A stretch of 64,000 nucleotides of DNA from positions 8,112,093 through 8,176,092 of the forward strand of contig JAQFVV010000031.1 of assembly GCA_028023455.1 (NCBI GenBank), written 5' to 3'. The translations under genes and the position numbers were made by a program. This DNA comes from Epiperipatus broadwayi (lineage: Eukaryota > Onychophora > Udeonychophora > Euonychophora > Peripatidae). The notes under the pieces were generated by a model, which worked only from the letters and a program-made list of their open reading frames with translations, was not told the origin of the DNA and searched no databases. This document shows, in pieces, positions 48,229 through 59,325 of this stretch (position 1 is the stretch's first letter; each line of letters begins with the position of its first letter).

Positions 48229-50382
48229 ATGGATAATCAAGATAACAGTTCAGTAGAGGAAATATCTGAATTCATTGTGGATAGTAGTTGTGAGGAGGAA
48301 AGGGAAGCGGAAGAGACAATTAATATAGAAACAATTACAGATATTGTACAAATTACAGATGACGAAATAAAAGGAGAAGAAAAGATTAGGGAATTAAAAA
48401 TAGAGGAAGAAGAAGTAGTCACACATAAAAGAGATGTAGATAGCTTCTCATTGTCTCAAATAGCACTGATGATGATGAAAATTAATGAGAATATAAGTAG
48501 AAATAGAGAAGAGATTAATGAGAATATAAGTAGAAATAGAGAAGAGAGTAATATAAAATTTGAATCTCTCAATGAAAATAATAGAAAAAATAGAGAAGAG
48601 ATGAAAGAGATTAATGAGAATATAAGTAGAAATAGAGAAGAGATCAATGAAATTATGAGTAAAAATAGTAATGAAATCAAAGCGTGTATAGACAGTATGA
48701 ATAAAAAACTCAATGATACTTGTAAGACTATGGAAGACTTTAAGGAGGAAGCACATAATAAATTTAATGGCTTGGAATCAAGATTGGACAATAGTGAAAA
48801 AGTTATTAGTTCTTTAAGGGATGAAATAGAACAAATAGATTGTAATAATCAGGAATTGCTCAAGACTAAGTTTACAGAATTTTCTGAAATTGCTATAAAA
48901 GGTATAAACAAGCAAATAGAGGATTCTATCAGTCAATGTCAGACCAATAATAGCAAGTTAAAACAGGAGTTTGATAATAATAAATTAGATATTAATAATG
49001 AAATATGTGAGATAAAGGAAGAGATAATGCAGAGTAGAATAAGGATGAAAGATGAAATGGAGAGAGAGTTAGTGGATAAGTTTAATGATTTAGTAGTGCA
49101 AAATAGGAGAGATATAAAAGAAGAAATAGAAGAAGGTTTGATGGGAAAATTAAAGGATTTTAATATTGGGAAGGAGGATGATCAGAAGTACAGGTCCAAA
49201 ATAGGTGAGAATATAAAGCGCTTACAAAAGGACGTAAAAGAACAAGTAATGCAGGTAGAGAGAAATAGTAATGAGTATAAGGAAGCTATAGATCAAAACT
49301 TAGATAGGTTTAGACAGGAACAAAAGATATACATAGATCAAGTGATTGGACAGGTAAATTTGGAAGGAAAATTACAACAGGTATACGAACAAATAGAAGA
49401 GATAAAATCCATTAGCAATCAAACGTTAGAATTAGGTAAAGAAAAAGCATCGCATAGTAAATGTGAAGAATATAAAAGTCCATTCCCAATAGATAAAATA
49501 GAGTATGTAAGAAAGGAGGAAGGTAATCAAATAGAATCTGATAATAATAAAGAAATAGACAGCCGAATAATTAAAGGAAATACTAGTTGTGAGGGAGGAA
49601 CAAATAACTCGATGGCATTACGCTTTATGAGGGTCAAACCATTTAGAGGTGACCATGCCGAAAATCCATATGAGTTTCTAAATAGTTTAGATGAACTATT
49701 TTCAATATGTGTTTTAACTGAAAAGGAAAAGTTGGCCATCTGTAGTAATCACTTAGGAGGTACTGCCAAAGATTGGTGGCAGTCACTTTTTGAAAGGCCA
49801 AATACCTATGGTGACTTTAGATGTTTAATAACAGGTAGTTTCTGGAACGCTGACAAGCAAGATAGCATTAGGTTCCAGATAACTCAGGAAAAATATCAAT
49901 CGAATAAAGGTAGCTATACTAGTTTCTTTAGGAGTCAGGCTATTCGATTAAAAACACTAACGGCATGTCCATTGTCTGAAGGACAGATAGTAAGAATAAT
50001 ACGACACAATTTGCCCAGAAATGTGGAGCAACTATTAATTGCAGCGGACCGTTATTCTATAGAAGAGGTGTCAGAAGTATTAGATGCACTAGAAAACACT
50101 GAAACATCTTTAGATAATCGATTCAAAACAAATAGAGAAAGAAATAACTATCCATTATCTAATATCAATGTTGACTATAATAATCAAAGGCATCAAATAG
50201 GCTTTAAAAGAAGATATAGTTCTAGTGATAGAAATAGGGTATATCCATATGCTAAGAAAGCGGTTAGATTTGACAAATCTAGAAGTAGGGTAGAGTTGCA
50301 AAATAATCAACCCTCTACTAGTGGTATTACTACTATTTTAAAGAAACCCAATATAAAAACAAGTGAGAAAAAGTTAAACTAA
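48229..50382 (+). CDS. gag: Gag polyprotein with long coiled-coil N-terminus
   Basis: The 717-residue protein starts at an ATG following an A-rich context. Residues 1-70 are strongly acidic. Residues 86-150 hold an imperfect repeat with four copies of NENISRNREE-type units. Residues 150-400 continue as Glu/Lys-rich coiled coil. The capsid-like retrotransposon Gag domain is at about 465-620 (VKPFRGDHAENPYEFL, then GTAKDWWQSLF, then LIAADRY). The C-terminus (626-690) is Arg/Lys/Asn-rich and presumably binds nucleic acid, but there is no CCHC zinc knuckle. Typical Ty3/gypsy Gags are roughly 300-450 residues, so the extension is large. The stop lies within the overlap with the pol frame, so pol probably needs -1 frameshifting. 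Confidence 0.9.
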   Translation: MDNQDNSSVEEISEFIVDSSCEEEREAEETINIETITDIVQITDDEIKGEEKIRELKIEEEEVVTHKRDVDSFSLSQIALMMMKINENISRNREEINENISRNREESNIKFESLNENNRKNREEMKEINENISRNREEINEIMSKNSNEIKACIDSMNKKLNDTCKTMEDFKEEAHNKFNGLESRLDNSEKVISSLRDEIEQIDCNNQELLKTKFTEFSEIAIKGINKQIEDSISQCQTNNSKLKQEFDNNKLDINNEICEIKEEIMQSRIRMKDEMERELVDKFNDLVVQNRRDIKEEIEEGLMGKLKDFNIGKEDDQKYRSKIGENIKRLQKDVKEQVMQVERNSNEYKEAIDQNLDRFRQEQKIYIDQVIGQVNLEGKLQQVYEQIEEIKSISNQTLELGKEKASHSKCEEYKSPFPIDKIEYVRKEEGNQIESDNNKEIDSRIIKGNTSCEGGTNNSMALRFMRVKPFRGDHAENPYEFLNSLDELFSICVLTEKEKLAICSNHLGGTAKDWWQSLFERPNTYGDFRCLITGSFWNADKQDSIRFQITQEKYQSNKGSYTSFFRSQAIRLKTLTACPLSEGQIVRIIRHNLPRNVEQLLIAADRYSIEEVSEVLDALENTETSLDNRFKTNRERNNYPLSNINVDYNNQRHQIGFKRRYSSSDRNRVYPYAKKAVRFDKSRSRVELQNNQPSTSGITTILKKPNIKTSEKKLN
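50367..50382 (+). promoter_or_regulatory. Gag-pol overlap, candidate -1 frameshift site
   Basis: The pol frame is open from 50367, just after a TGA at 50364-50366. Gag ends at TAA 50380-50382, so the frames overlap by 16 nt with pol in the -1 phase. The overlap contains AAAAAG then GTTAAAC immediately before the gag stop. GTTAAAC resembles the X-XXY-YYZ slippery heptamers (compare TTTAAAC). No downstream pseudoknot was evaluated. Confidence 0.5.
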
Positions 50383-50390
50383 AGAGGTCT

Positions 50391-53300
50391 TTGTGGATTA
50401 GTTCCTCTTTGCAAGGACCAGGTGCTAACGAAATGGGGAACGATCAGATGTGGATGCTGAATACTTTGGATTTAGACATTGATTTCTTAGAACCCTTTAC
50501 AATAGGTGAACCACCTATTACGTATCAATGTCCGGTTGTAATTTTAAACATTAAAAATATAAAAGTTGAAGCATTGATTGACTCTGGAAGCCAAGCTTCC
50601 ATATTATCAGAGTCAACTTATAAAAATCTGGTATGCATAAAAGGTGATATACCTTCACTGCCAGTAAAACCAATACATGTAACTCTAGCAAATGGAAAGA
50701 GAACTAAGTTAACAAATAAACAAGTTTGGATTACCTTCAAAATTAATAATACAGAGTTTGGGCATGTTTTTCTTATTATGCCTGGATTGATACATGAAGC
50801 CATAATAGGTGCTGACTTCATGATTTTAAATGATTGTCAAATAGATTTTTATAACAAAATTTTTACCTGTAAGAAGGAAAGGCTTAATTTTGAATATGGT
50901 GTGCATAACCTTTCCAATCAATTACTATGCATCCATAATACATTGATTGATGCTAGCATAAAAGCAAAAATTGAACATATTTATGCAGTCAATTCTAAAT
51001 TAAATGAGAAATTATATCAATTAATGTATAGCTTTAAAAGCATTTTTTCTAAAATCCCTGGTATAATAGAGGGATATACCCATCGTATTAAGTTGAAGTG
51101 TAATGATCCTTTCCATCAAAAGATGTACCCGATCCCATATCAATATCAGGACGAGGTACAGAGTCAAATAGACATGATGCTAGAGTGGGATATAATCAAA
51201 AAGTGCCCTTCTCCTTACGTAAACCCATTGGTTATTGTAAAGAAGAAGGATGGCAATATTAGGGTATGTTTAGATGCTCGCATGTTGAATTCTATAACTG
51301 TACCAGAGCGTGACATTCCTCCACCTGTACATGAGCTCCTAACTAAGTTTCATAAGAGGTCAATTTTCTCTACATTTGATTTAACAGCTAGTTATTGGCA
51401 AATACCGTTACATGAGAATGATCAGCAATACACAGCATTTCGTTTTCAAGGCCAGTCGTATGTTTTCAGACGGATGCCTTTTGGTCTCATTAATAGCGGT
51501 GCTGGCTTAATCAGATGTTTGGACATGATTTTTTCAAAGCAATTAAAAGAAAAGATTGTCATGTATGTGGACGATATCGTCATTGCTTCTGACAGTTTGG
51601 AAGAGCATCTCCAACATTTAGAAATGTTTTTTAGTGAATGCACTGCAAAAAATGTAAAAATTAATTTGGAGAAGTGTTCAATAGCAGCGAAAGAAATTAC
51701 TTTTCTGGGACACTTAATAAGTGAGCATGGCATCCAGCCCCATCCAGAAAAGATAGCAGCTATTCAACGCTTCCCCATACCAAAAACGGTAAAACAGCTG
51801 AAATCTTTTTTTGGGTTATGTAATTATTACAACCGTTTCTATAAAAATTTTGCCGAGGACACCATACATTTATCTAAATTACTAAAAAAGATTGAGAGGT
51901 GGAGGTGGACCCCTGATCATGACCGTGAATTTAATTTGATTAAAGATAAATTTTTAAAACACGTAATTTTAAGTTATCCTGACTTCAATAAAATATTTTA
52001 TGTGCAAACAGATAGTAGTTACTATGGTCTGGGTGTAGTGTTATTTCAACTCGATGAGGATCAGGTACCTCATGTATTGTACTTCTTGAGCAGACATCTA
52101 AGAGGTGCTGAGTTGAACTACACTATTACTGAAAAGGAAACCCTAGCTGTTGTCTGGGCTTTTCAGAAATTAAGGCAATTTTTACTAGGTTCTATTGTGA
52201 TTGTATTGACCGACCATAGAAGCTTAGAGTTTTTAAATAAAAGCTACCTCAGTAATGAGAGACTTATTAGGTGGAGCTTGTATCTCCAACAATTCAATTA
52301 TAAAGTACTTTATATTGAAGGGAGACAGAATATCCCTGCTGATATTCTTAGCCGCCACCCTATCTGTTTAATGTCACAAAATCCTGTTAATCAAAACATT
52401 ATTATCAGTAACATAGATTTGGTTAGGGATGAATCTATAGCTGATGATTATAATAATCTCACTATGATTCAGAGTCAGGATATGAGATTAAATAGGATCA
52501 TGACTATCTTAAATAATCATGATAATATAAATAGCAAAAATAAACGCGTTAAAATGATTTTTAATAAATATAAAATTTATCAAAATTTGCTTATGTACAA
52601 TATAAATTATAATCAGGGAGAATCATGGAGGATAGTTGTCCCTAACTCCATGATTGATAAACTAATTATGTATGTTCATAGTAGCTATGGGCACTATGGA
52701 GCACCAAAAATTATGTATGTATTAAAATCGATATTTTTTTGGAATAAAATGTACAAACGCGTAATTAAAAAGATTAAAACGTGTAAAATCTGTCTAAAAT
52801 CTAAGCACTGTAGTAAATCTTACGTGGGAATCATGCAACCCATTATTCCAGATCGTCCTAATGAATTATTAGCGATCGATTTTTATGGGCCTCTGCCACC
52901 ATTCAATCGTCAAAAATTTATACTTGTTACGTATGATGTTTTTAGTAAATTAGTCTCAGCCTACCCAGTACCTAAAACCAGCGCTCATTATGTAATTAAA
53001 TGTATGATTGAGTATCAATTTCCATTAGTTGGAAAGCCAGAAATAATTCTTACTGATCATGCAACTGCTTTTATATCTAGTAGATGGAATGAGTGGATTC
53101 GAACTCAACACCTCAGACATGTTATGAGCTCCATTAGAAATCCGCAGTCTAATCCTTGCGAACGTGTTATGCGGGAGCTCGGTAGATTATTCAGGGTTTA
53201 TGTAGCTGATGATCATAAACAGTGGGTCCATAAACTCTCTGAGGTTGTCAAATATATAAATAGTACTTGCAATGAATCCACAGGCTTTACACCATTCCGT

Positions 53301-53663
53301 CTACACTATGGCAAACATGAAAAGTTATTAATTCAAACACCTATACCTTTGATAAGAGAGCCAATAGATAGAAATCATGACTTAAATCAAGCCAAAGTAA
53401 AGCTACATATTATGGGTGCTAAGAGGGTAAAGCAAGCCCATAATAGACCACATCCGTTCAAAGTTGATGATCTAGTTCTTATTAGAACACCCCATGTTAG
53501 CAACCTACAAAGAAATCAATTTAGAAAATTTCTAGAATTATATGAAGGTCCGTACAAGATTTTTAGAAAAGTGGGAGAGAATGCTTTTGTATTAACTACA
53601 CCAGATGGTGAAAAAGGGACATACAACGCTAGAAGTTTAATCCCATACCCATCAGAAGTGTAG
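50391..53663 (+). CDS. pol: Pol polyprotein: protease, RT, RNase H, integrase
   Basis: A 1090-codon frame. It opens with TTG, not ATG, and stays open back to 50367, so it is probably read by frameshifting from gag. Aspartic protease: ALIDSGSQASIL, catalytic D64-S-G. Reverse transcriptase: about 250-440 with D330 in FSTFDLTASYWQIPL and the YVDD box at 392-395. RNase H: D541 in VQTDSSYYGLG, E583 in TEKETLA and D608 in VLTDHRSLEFL. Integrase: zinc-binding H763, H768, C798, C801, then catalytic D830, D889, E924 with 35-residue D-E spacing. A C-terminal GPYKI/GENAF region ends the protein, without chromodomain. All catalytic residues are present, so it looks functional. The RT has NSGAGLIRCLD where many gypsy RTs have NAPATFQRxMD. 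Confidence 0.95.
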   Translation: MWISSSLQGPGANEMGNDQMWMLNTLDLDIDFLEPFTIGEPPITYQCPVVILNIKNIKVEALIDSGSQASILSESTYKNLVCIKGDIPSLPVKPIHVTLANGKRTKLTNKQVWITFKINNTEFGHVFLIMPGLIHEAIIGADFMILNDCQIDFYNKIFTCKKERLNFEYGVHNLSNQLLCIHNTLIDASIKAKIEHIYAVNSKLNEKLYQLMYSFKSIFSKIPGIIEGYTHRIKLKCNDPFHQKMYPIPYQYQDEVQSQIDMMLEWDIIKKCPSPYVNPLVIVKKKDGNIRVCLDARMLNSITVPERDIPPPVHELLTKFHKRSIFSTFDLTASYWQIPLHENDQQYTAFRFQGQSYVFRRMPFGLINSGAGLIRCLDMIFSKQLKEKIVMYVDDIVIASDSLEEHLQHLEMFFSECTAKNVKINLEKCSIAAKEITFLGHLISEHGIQPHPEKIAAIQRFPIPKTVKQLKSFFGLCNYYNRFYKNFAEDTIHLSKLLKKIERWRWTPDHDREFNLIKDKFLKHVILSYPDFNKIFYVQTDSSYYGLGVVLFQLDEDQVPHVLYFLSRHLRGAELNYTITEKETLAVVWAFQKLRQFLLGSIVIVLTDHRSLEFLNKSYLSNERLIRWSLYLQQFNYKVLYIEGRQNIPADILSRHPICLMSQNPVNQNIIISNIDLVRDESIADDYNNLTMIQSQDMRLNRIMTILNNHDNINSKNKRVKMIFNKYKIYQNLLMYNINYNQGESWRIVVPNSMIDKLIMYVHSSYGHYGAPKIMYVLKSIFFWNKMYKRVIKKIKTCKICLKSKHCSKSYVGIMQPIIPDRPNELLAIDFYGPLPPFNRQKFILVTYDVFSKLVSAYPVPKTSAHYVIKCMIEYQFPLVGKPEIILTDHATAFISSRWNEWIRTQHLRHVMSSIRNPQSNPCERVMRELGRLFRVYVADDHKQWVHKLSEVVKYINSTCNESTGFTPFRLHYGKHEKLLIQTPIPLIREPIDRNHDLNQAKVKLHIMGAKRVKQAHNRPHPFKVDDLVLIRTPHVSNLQRNQFRKFLELYEGPYKIFRKVGENAFVLTTPDGEKGTYNARSLIPYPSEV

Positions 53664-53859
53664 AAAATTTTTTATAAGTATTAATAGTTCAAAGTCTGAG
53701 TTTAGTGTCCAGATATTGTATAAATTTGTATAGCAAACAGTGTATTCTGTTGTATTGAGTAGTATAAGATGGAATTTGGTTGTAGCAGATAATAAAATGA
53801 GGAGTATTAATGAATAAAGTAGGTATTAAACTAGATGTTTAATTTAAAATTTTTTATTC
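53664..53859 (+). other. Untranslated spacer between pol and the 3' LTR
   Basis: About 200 bp with no frame, so there is no room for an env gene. Confidence 0.7.
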
Positions 53860-53870
53860 GAAGGGGGAAG
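53860..53870 (+). promoter_or_regulatory. Polypurine tract
   Basis: GAAGGGGGAAG lies three bases upstream of the TGTGCCC start of the 3' LTR, the expected place for the plus-strand primer. Confidence 0.8.
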
Positions 53871-53873
53871 TTA

Positions 53874-56800
53874 TGTGCCCTTATCTATAGGTCATAATAA
53901 GGTAGAATGGTCAATTGCTAAAAAAATTTTAAATTTTAAGATACGTTTGTGTAATATATTGATAATTGTATGATCGATTAGATCTTATAGTACAATTTAA
54001 GGCTGAAAATACCTGGTATATAAAAGTGTAATGGATTATTTTAAAAGAAAACAGTTAAATAAAGCTTAATTATATCCTTGCTTATGGTTGTAAAAGCTGG
54101 CCATATAAAATAACACAGCTATAAATAGTTAAAAGTATATTAATAATTCGAGTATGATATTTTAAAACTAATAAATTAAATAAATGCTATATGTAGTGTT
54201 ATAATTATATTTAATAGTCAAAATTAATAGAGTATATTTTAAAATAAACTTTAGGATGGTGAGAATTATATTTAGTTCTACATTTTTAAATTATTTTCCA
54301 AATTTTTTATAAAATATATCAGTTTTGGTAATTTAGACCGAGACGTAAATTAAAAAATCATCTGATAAAGTTAGTAATCATGTGACTGTATATTATATAC
54401 CTTCACACACACGCTTGTTAGAATATAATAATAAAGTTTGTGAATTATGGAACTAAATGTAATTGCTGTCTATCGTTGAAATGAATGTTGAAATATTAAA
54501 TAGTTATTTTAAATGTTTAAATGATGTAATATTTAAGTAGTGTTTAAAAGTTGAATACAGTTAATAAAAAAATTAAATATTTTATTTAAATAAAAACAAG
54601 ATAAATTAAATATTAATATTAAAATAGATATTAAATATTGTTTTAATAATTGTTTTAAAGTTTAAATGATTTTGATAAAATTATAATTGAGTTAAAAAAT
54701 ACTATTCTAAATAATATTTAAGACATGACGTCATAAATTCTTTATTTTAAAAAGGTTTAATCTATTATAAAACTAAAATGTGTAAATTTGTTCGCGCTAA
54801 AAAAGTCATTAACCAATCAACGGAGGTATTTTAGCAGACAAAAATATAAGAATTAGATGAAGCGGGAGAAAGTAATGTGTAAGTGAAGGAGGGAGTAACA
54901 TATTTTTTTAGCTGTATAAGATCGTAAGCTAGAAAAGTGATATAATTTTAAAATTTTATATTTATTTTAAAAGTTTTTTAAAATATAATATTTTGAACTG
55001 CCTTTACATGGAGGGCTAATTTTAAAAGTTTTCTTACCAGGATATTTTATTCAAGTTTAGCCAAAACCTTACAGTAAAAATGGAAATACTACAGAAAACA
55101 GTATATAGAAGTTATGATAAAGGAAAAATATTTGTAAAGTGCCTTGATACAGCTTTATTTATGCTCAACCAGAAACTTATTATTGTAACTCAGAGGAATA
55201 TAATTTGGACGCTATACGGAAAACTTAAAAGAGAAGTTATTTGCCGTCAGGAAAAATTATGACGCACAAATTTATAAGGCTACTCTGAAGTTATTTTATT
55301 CTTCTCTATGGAAAAATTAAGATACGTATATCATAAAGAAAAAATTATGTAAAAGTTATAACAGAGAAAGAATGTTTGTCCTTTTTAAAGGAAACATTAC
55401 AAAGTATATAGTTACCAGAACTTTAAAAGAAAGGAAAAATTACCGAATAATGATATGAAAGAGTCATTATTTTTTTAAAAAAGGAAAGAAAAAAACTTTA
55501 TCTAAGAAGAATTAAAATATTATAAAGTGTTCATTATAAAAATGCTTAATAAAGATAGAGATTAGGAAAATGGAAATTTAAATTACTTAATGAAAATGGA
55601 TCCATGGAGACAGAAAAATTTACTGAATATTTAAATCAAAGTACTGAGAAGATGCATCATAAAAGTCGCGCGGGAAAATATTAGCAGAAAATATTAGAAG
55701 AGAATATGTAGACGTTTTCTTTACGGGATTAATTGATATCATAATTAATAATTGTATTAAATATTATAAAAAACCAAGGATTGTCATCTATGAATATTTA
55801 TTAAACAGAGCAATAATTGTTTTACCTTAAAATTGAACATTAAGTGACTGAAGAAGAAATAATAAACATTTTTTTTTAGCTTTAATATGAACGGTTTTCA
55901 AGAAAGTTTGATAAAGAAGTACAGTAAATATAGTTTAAATATTTTTTACTAATTTATTTTAGAATATAAAATGTTATGTGAGATTAGGGAAAACATATAA
56001 ACATAAATTTAGTAATATTAAAATTTAAATATAATAGCTTGATAAAATTATAGAAATATTGTTTAAAAATAAAGTGTATGGATGTGAATCTTATATCTAC
56101 AAGGATCAAATGGATGGTGAAGCCTACGGAACGCGATCGAGGAGATAAAGGTCGTTTGGTAATTTTAATAGTTATTTATAATGCATAATGTATTTTTTTT
56201 AGATCATCTATTGACCTAAGAATGAAGTGTGAAAGTTTAAATTATATGTACACATTTTATACAACATTTTTAACATATAATGAGATAGGAGTAATTCGGA
56301 ATATGCATGCAATAATTTATTTAAAGTATATTAATAATATAATTTAACAGAACAATTGTGTGATTCTTTTGAACTTTCATGTGATAAAGTATTCAGATAT
56401 TTAAATAGTTTGTATATGATTAAATATACGGAGGAAAGTAGTAAAAAGCTTTTCTTATAGAACAGTGGAATAGTTTTAAAATAAATGAATTTTATTATTG
56501 TTAGTAATGCAGATATGTATTTGTCGATGTACAGTATAGAAAAAATCTTGAGAAATAAGATCGGATAGTGACTTGGAAGTACTAGTGGAGAGGAAACCAA
56601 GATGATGTTTTTTTTTTAAGAAATAGGAAAAATAAAGGATTTGGATCATATTTAGTTTTGTGTGATTTCAGTATAGTTAACTAAGCCCTATGACTGAACA
56701 CATATAGTTTGGACAGTGTTTTTGCATATCTTTAAACTTTTGATGTTATAATAAAGCTGAAGAAATAGCTTTAGCATCGTTCCTATAATAGAGGTTGGTA

Positions 56801-58630
56801 GACAGGTAAAGGTCACTCCTCTATAGTGTCTTTTAATTCACTGTGCCATGATTGTCAAGATATATGATGAGTAATATTCTAGTTGTATTTTGATCCTATG
56901 CATCTATCTTCGCTATCCTTATTTTGTGAATCTGCATCGGTCAGAAAGATATTTTCAAAGAAATAATGAATAAAATAGAACTGAAGATATGTTATCGTTT
57001 ATGTAAGAATAGTTTATTTGCTGGAATGTATAGAATTGTGTAACTTTAAAATTGAAAGTCCAAAATATCATAAAGAGAGAAAGAATCATATAATACATTG
57101 TAAAATTAATTCAGAAATGAATATAAGATTTTGAAAAGAAATCTAAACCAAGTATTTTAAAAGTGATAATAAAATTTGAATGAATTTTTTTTTTAAATAA
57201 TATTTAGAAAATAAGTATTGCATATTTATTAAGAAAATAGTTCAATAATGTATAATAAACATATACTTGTGCATGGTATATTAATAGTTGTAATTATATC
57301 ATCCGAAGTAAGGCTTGAATGAGAATATTAGGATTAATAAACATCGGATAATGAACAATAAAAACCTAATACCGAATGTAGAACAATGTTTTGACTTTGT
57401 AAGATTCCATACAACCAATATAAAACTAAAATTTGTTATTTTGTAGAATTTTACTACGAATGTAAATTTTGTAAAAAAAAAATAATTTTAATAATATTAG
57501 GGATGCAAAGTGTTAGTGATAATCATATAAGAAATGCATTTTGTAATAAGCTAACCATAATAATAAATCAAGTAATAATACTGTATTTTCTTAAGTGTTA
57601 AAAAATAAGATTTAACTAGGAAAAGAAATATTACTTTGATTTCATTTTATAAACTAATAAACTAAGTTGAGATATGAAAGTAAGGGATATCCAATGTATA
57701 TAGTGTAAAAATATTGTTAATTTATTTATGTTGTTAATAAACTTTGTTTTAAATTTGTTTTAAAGTTTTTGTGTCCGAGTTGTTATTTCTCCACATGGAT
57801 GCATGAAATCACGATACATTTATAATTGAAACAGACATATAGATTTTGCACAAAAGGTAAACATAAAAGTGTTATAATAATTTTGAGAATTTATTGGTAT
57901 GTTAAAATTAAAAGATCATAATTTTATATTATTTATTGGTCATAAGTCGGTTGCCACAATATTACATTAAATTATATGCTAATGTTGCCACACGTATTCT
58001 GTTGTCAGATTATTAAAATACTACCACGTACGTATTTATTTATTTCATTTAGGAAGAAATAAGATTATATTATATTATTATTGTTATTATTATTTTTATT
58101 ATTGTTAGTTGCTGTGTAGTAGATTATGACATAAAATTCCCTTTTCATATTTTACTACCGTAATTTTAAATCAGTTAGAATACAATTTATGAACCTGAGA
58201 TTTTATTTTATTTTACTTCATTTTATTTAATTGAGCTAGATTCTTGTTATAAAGAAGATTAAGATATGATTATTATTTTAATCGTAGTGAATAGAGCTTA
58301 GAAAGTCGTAAGAATACTATGAGTTAGTTATTTGGTATAGTAAAAAAAGGGGGAATAGTGTTCTTATGCCATTGAGGTAGTATCGTGTGGATAATGGCTC
58401 AATGTAGTCTATCTCGTTCCCCGTATTGTCACTCCATGTCTCATGAAAATAGTAAATATTTGTTAATTCATTTTAAAATTGAATCGAATTTGTATTTTAA
58501 AATTAGAGCTAGTAATCATTTTAATTAATGCTGAATATTTCATTTATTTATTTGTTAACTGAGCTAGAACCCGTAATATTCGTAATAAACAATATATTTT
58601 GGGGGTGAGGATGCTCGGGGGGAGGTTAGA
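53874..58630 (+). repeat. 3' long terminal repeat, 4.76 kb
   Basis: Collinear with the 5' LTR from TGTGCCC to GGTTAGA. Visible differences include a shorter A run near 53920, loss of an AAGCAGGGAGAAG-type segment near 55838 (present at about 44730 in the 5' LTR), an added TATTACT near 57628 and two changes that break the second small frame. The 60-codon frame survives at 55080-55262. Confidence 0.95.
55080..55262 (+). CDS. Small open frame inside the 3' LTR (60 codons)
   Basis: The 3' LTR counterpart of 43975-44157, with Asp for Glu at residue 14. It shares the doubts given for the 5' copy. Confidence 0.25.
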   Translation: MEILQKTVYRSYDKGKIFVKCLDTALFMLNQKLIIVTQRNIIWTLYGKLKREVICRQEKL

Positions 58631-58678
58631 ATATATATATATATACTAAAACAGATATACTGTTTCACATATATATAT

Positions 58679-58702
58679 GAGGATGTTCGGGGGGGAGGAT
58701 AG
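58679..58702 (+). repeat. Detached copy of the LTR 3' end
   Basis: GAGGATGTTCGGGGGGGAGG and the following ATAG repeat the last 24 bases of the 3' LTR (58607-58630, GAGGATGCTCGGGGGGAGGT). The two are separated by 48 bp of mostly TA sequence. Confidence 0.7.
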
Positions 58703-59321
58703 TAATTTTAATTATAGTACTCCAAAAAACAATCACTATCAATATAATCTTTCTTTATATTTTATTCTAAATAAATACTTTTTTTTCATTCATATTACCT
58801 TCTTAATTATTCCATATAAAATCTTCTTACCTTATTCTATTCTTTCAACTTTCTCTATCCTCCATCTTACTCTAATAATTCAACTTCCTTTTTAACCTCT
58901 CTATTATATTCTATCCTACAGCTCCCTCTATGAAGTATTTTTATAACTATTAATATTTCTTACTATTTCTATCACACCCAAAAAAAACCTTCCTTTTTTA
59001 TATTATTATTTCCTTTTATGCTATTATTGTTTATTATTGTTTTCATGCTATTATTGTTTATATTATTGTTTATTATTATTATCAGTTTATATTCGTTTAA
59101 CTTTTCGGAAAAATATTATAATAAATATTATTTATTTAGTAATAGTAAAAGATTTACTGGGATAGCTTATAAAGATAGATCTTGAGTAATATTATGTTTA
59201 TTATTACTTCTTGTTATATTTTTATTATGTCAGTTATCAGAACTTTTATTCATAGGAAAAATATATATGTGCTTTTATTTTATAAGTATATATTTGTAAT
59301 TTGCTTTATCATGATCTACTG

Positions 59322-59325
<4 letters not shown>
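58703..59325. other. Right flank of the retrotransposon
   Basis: AT-rich with a pyrimidine-biased stretch at about 58795-58930. No gene seen. Confidence 0.4.

Larger units (their letters stand above)
42769..58630 (+). mobile_element. Intact giant-LTR Ty3/gypsy retrotransposon
   Basis: A 15.9 kb element in the order LTR (42769-47536), primer binding site, gag, pol (protease, RT, RNase H, integrase), polypurine tract, LTR (53874-58630). The domain order with integrase last defines Ty3/gypsy. No env frame lies between pol and the 3' LTR and no chromodomain is seen after the integrase. Both main frames are open, and the LTRs differ only by scattered substitutions and short indels (about 1-2% by eye in the first kilobase, less further on), so insertion is fairly recent. 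TA repeats lie on both outer sides, so a target duplication cannot be measured. Confidence 0.95.

Noticed and set aside
48237-49739. Minus-strand frames opposite gag (Ser/Ile/Leu-rich)
   Set aside because: Antisense shadows of the coiled-coil coding sequence.
51446-51733. 95-codon minus-strand frame within pol
   Set aside because: Antisense shadow of the RT domain.
53664-53860. Envelope gene that would make this a retrovirus-like element
   Set aside because: The spacer between pol and the polypurine tract is only about 200 bp and has no open frame.
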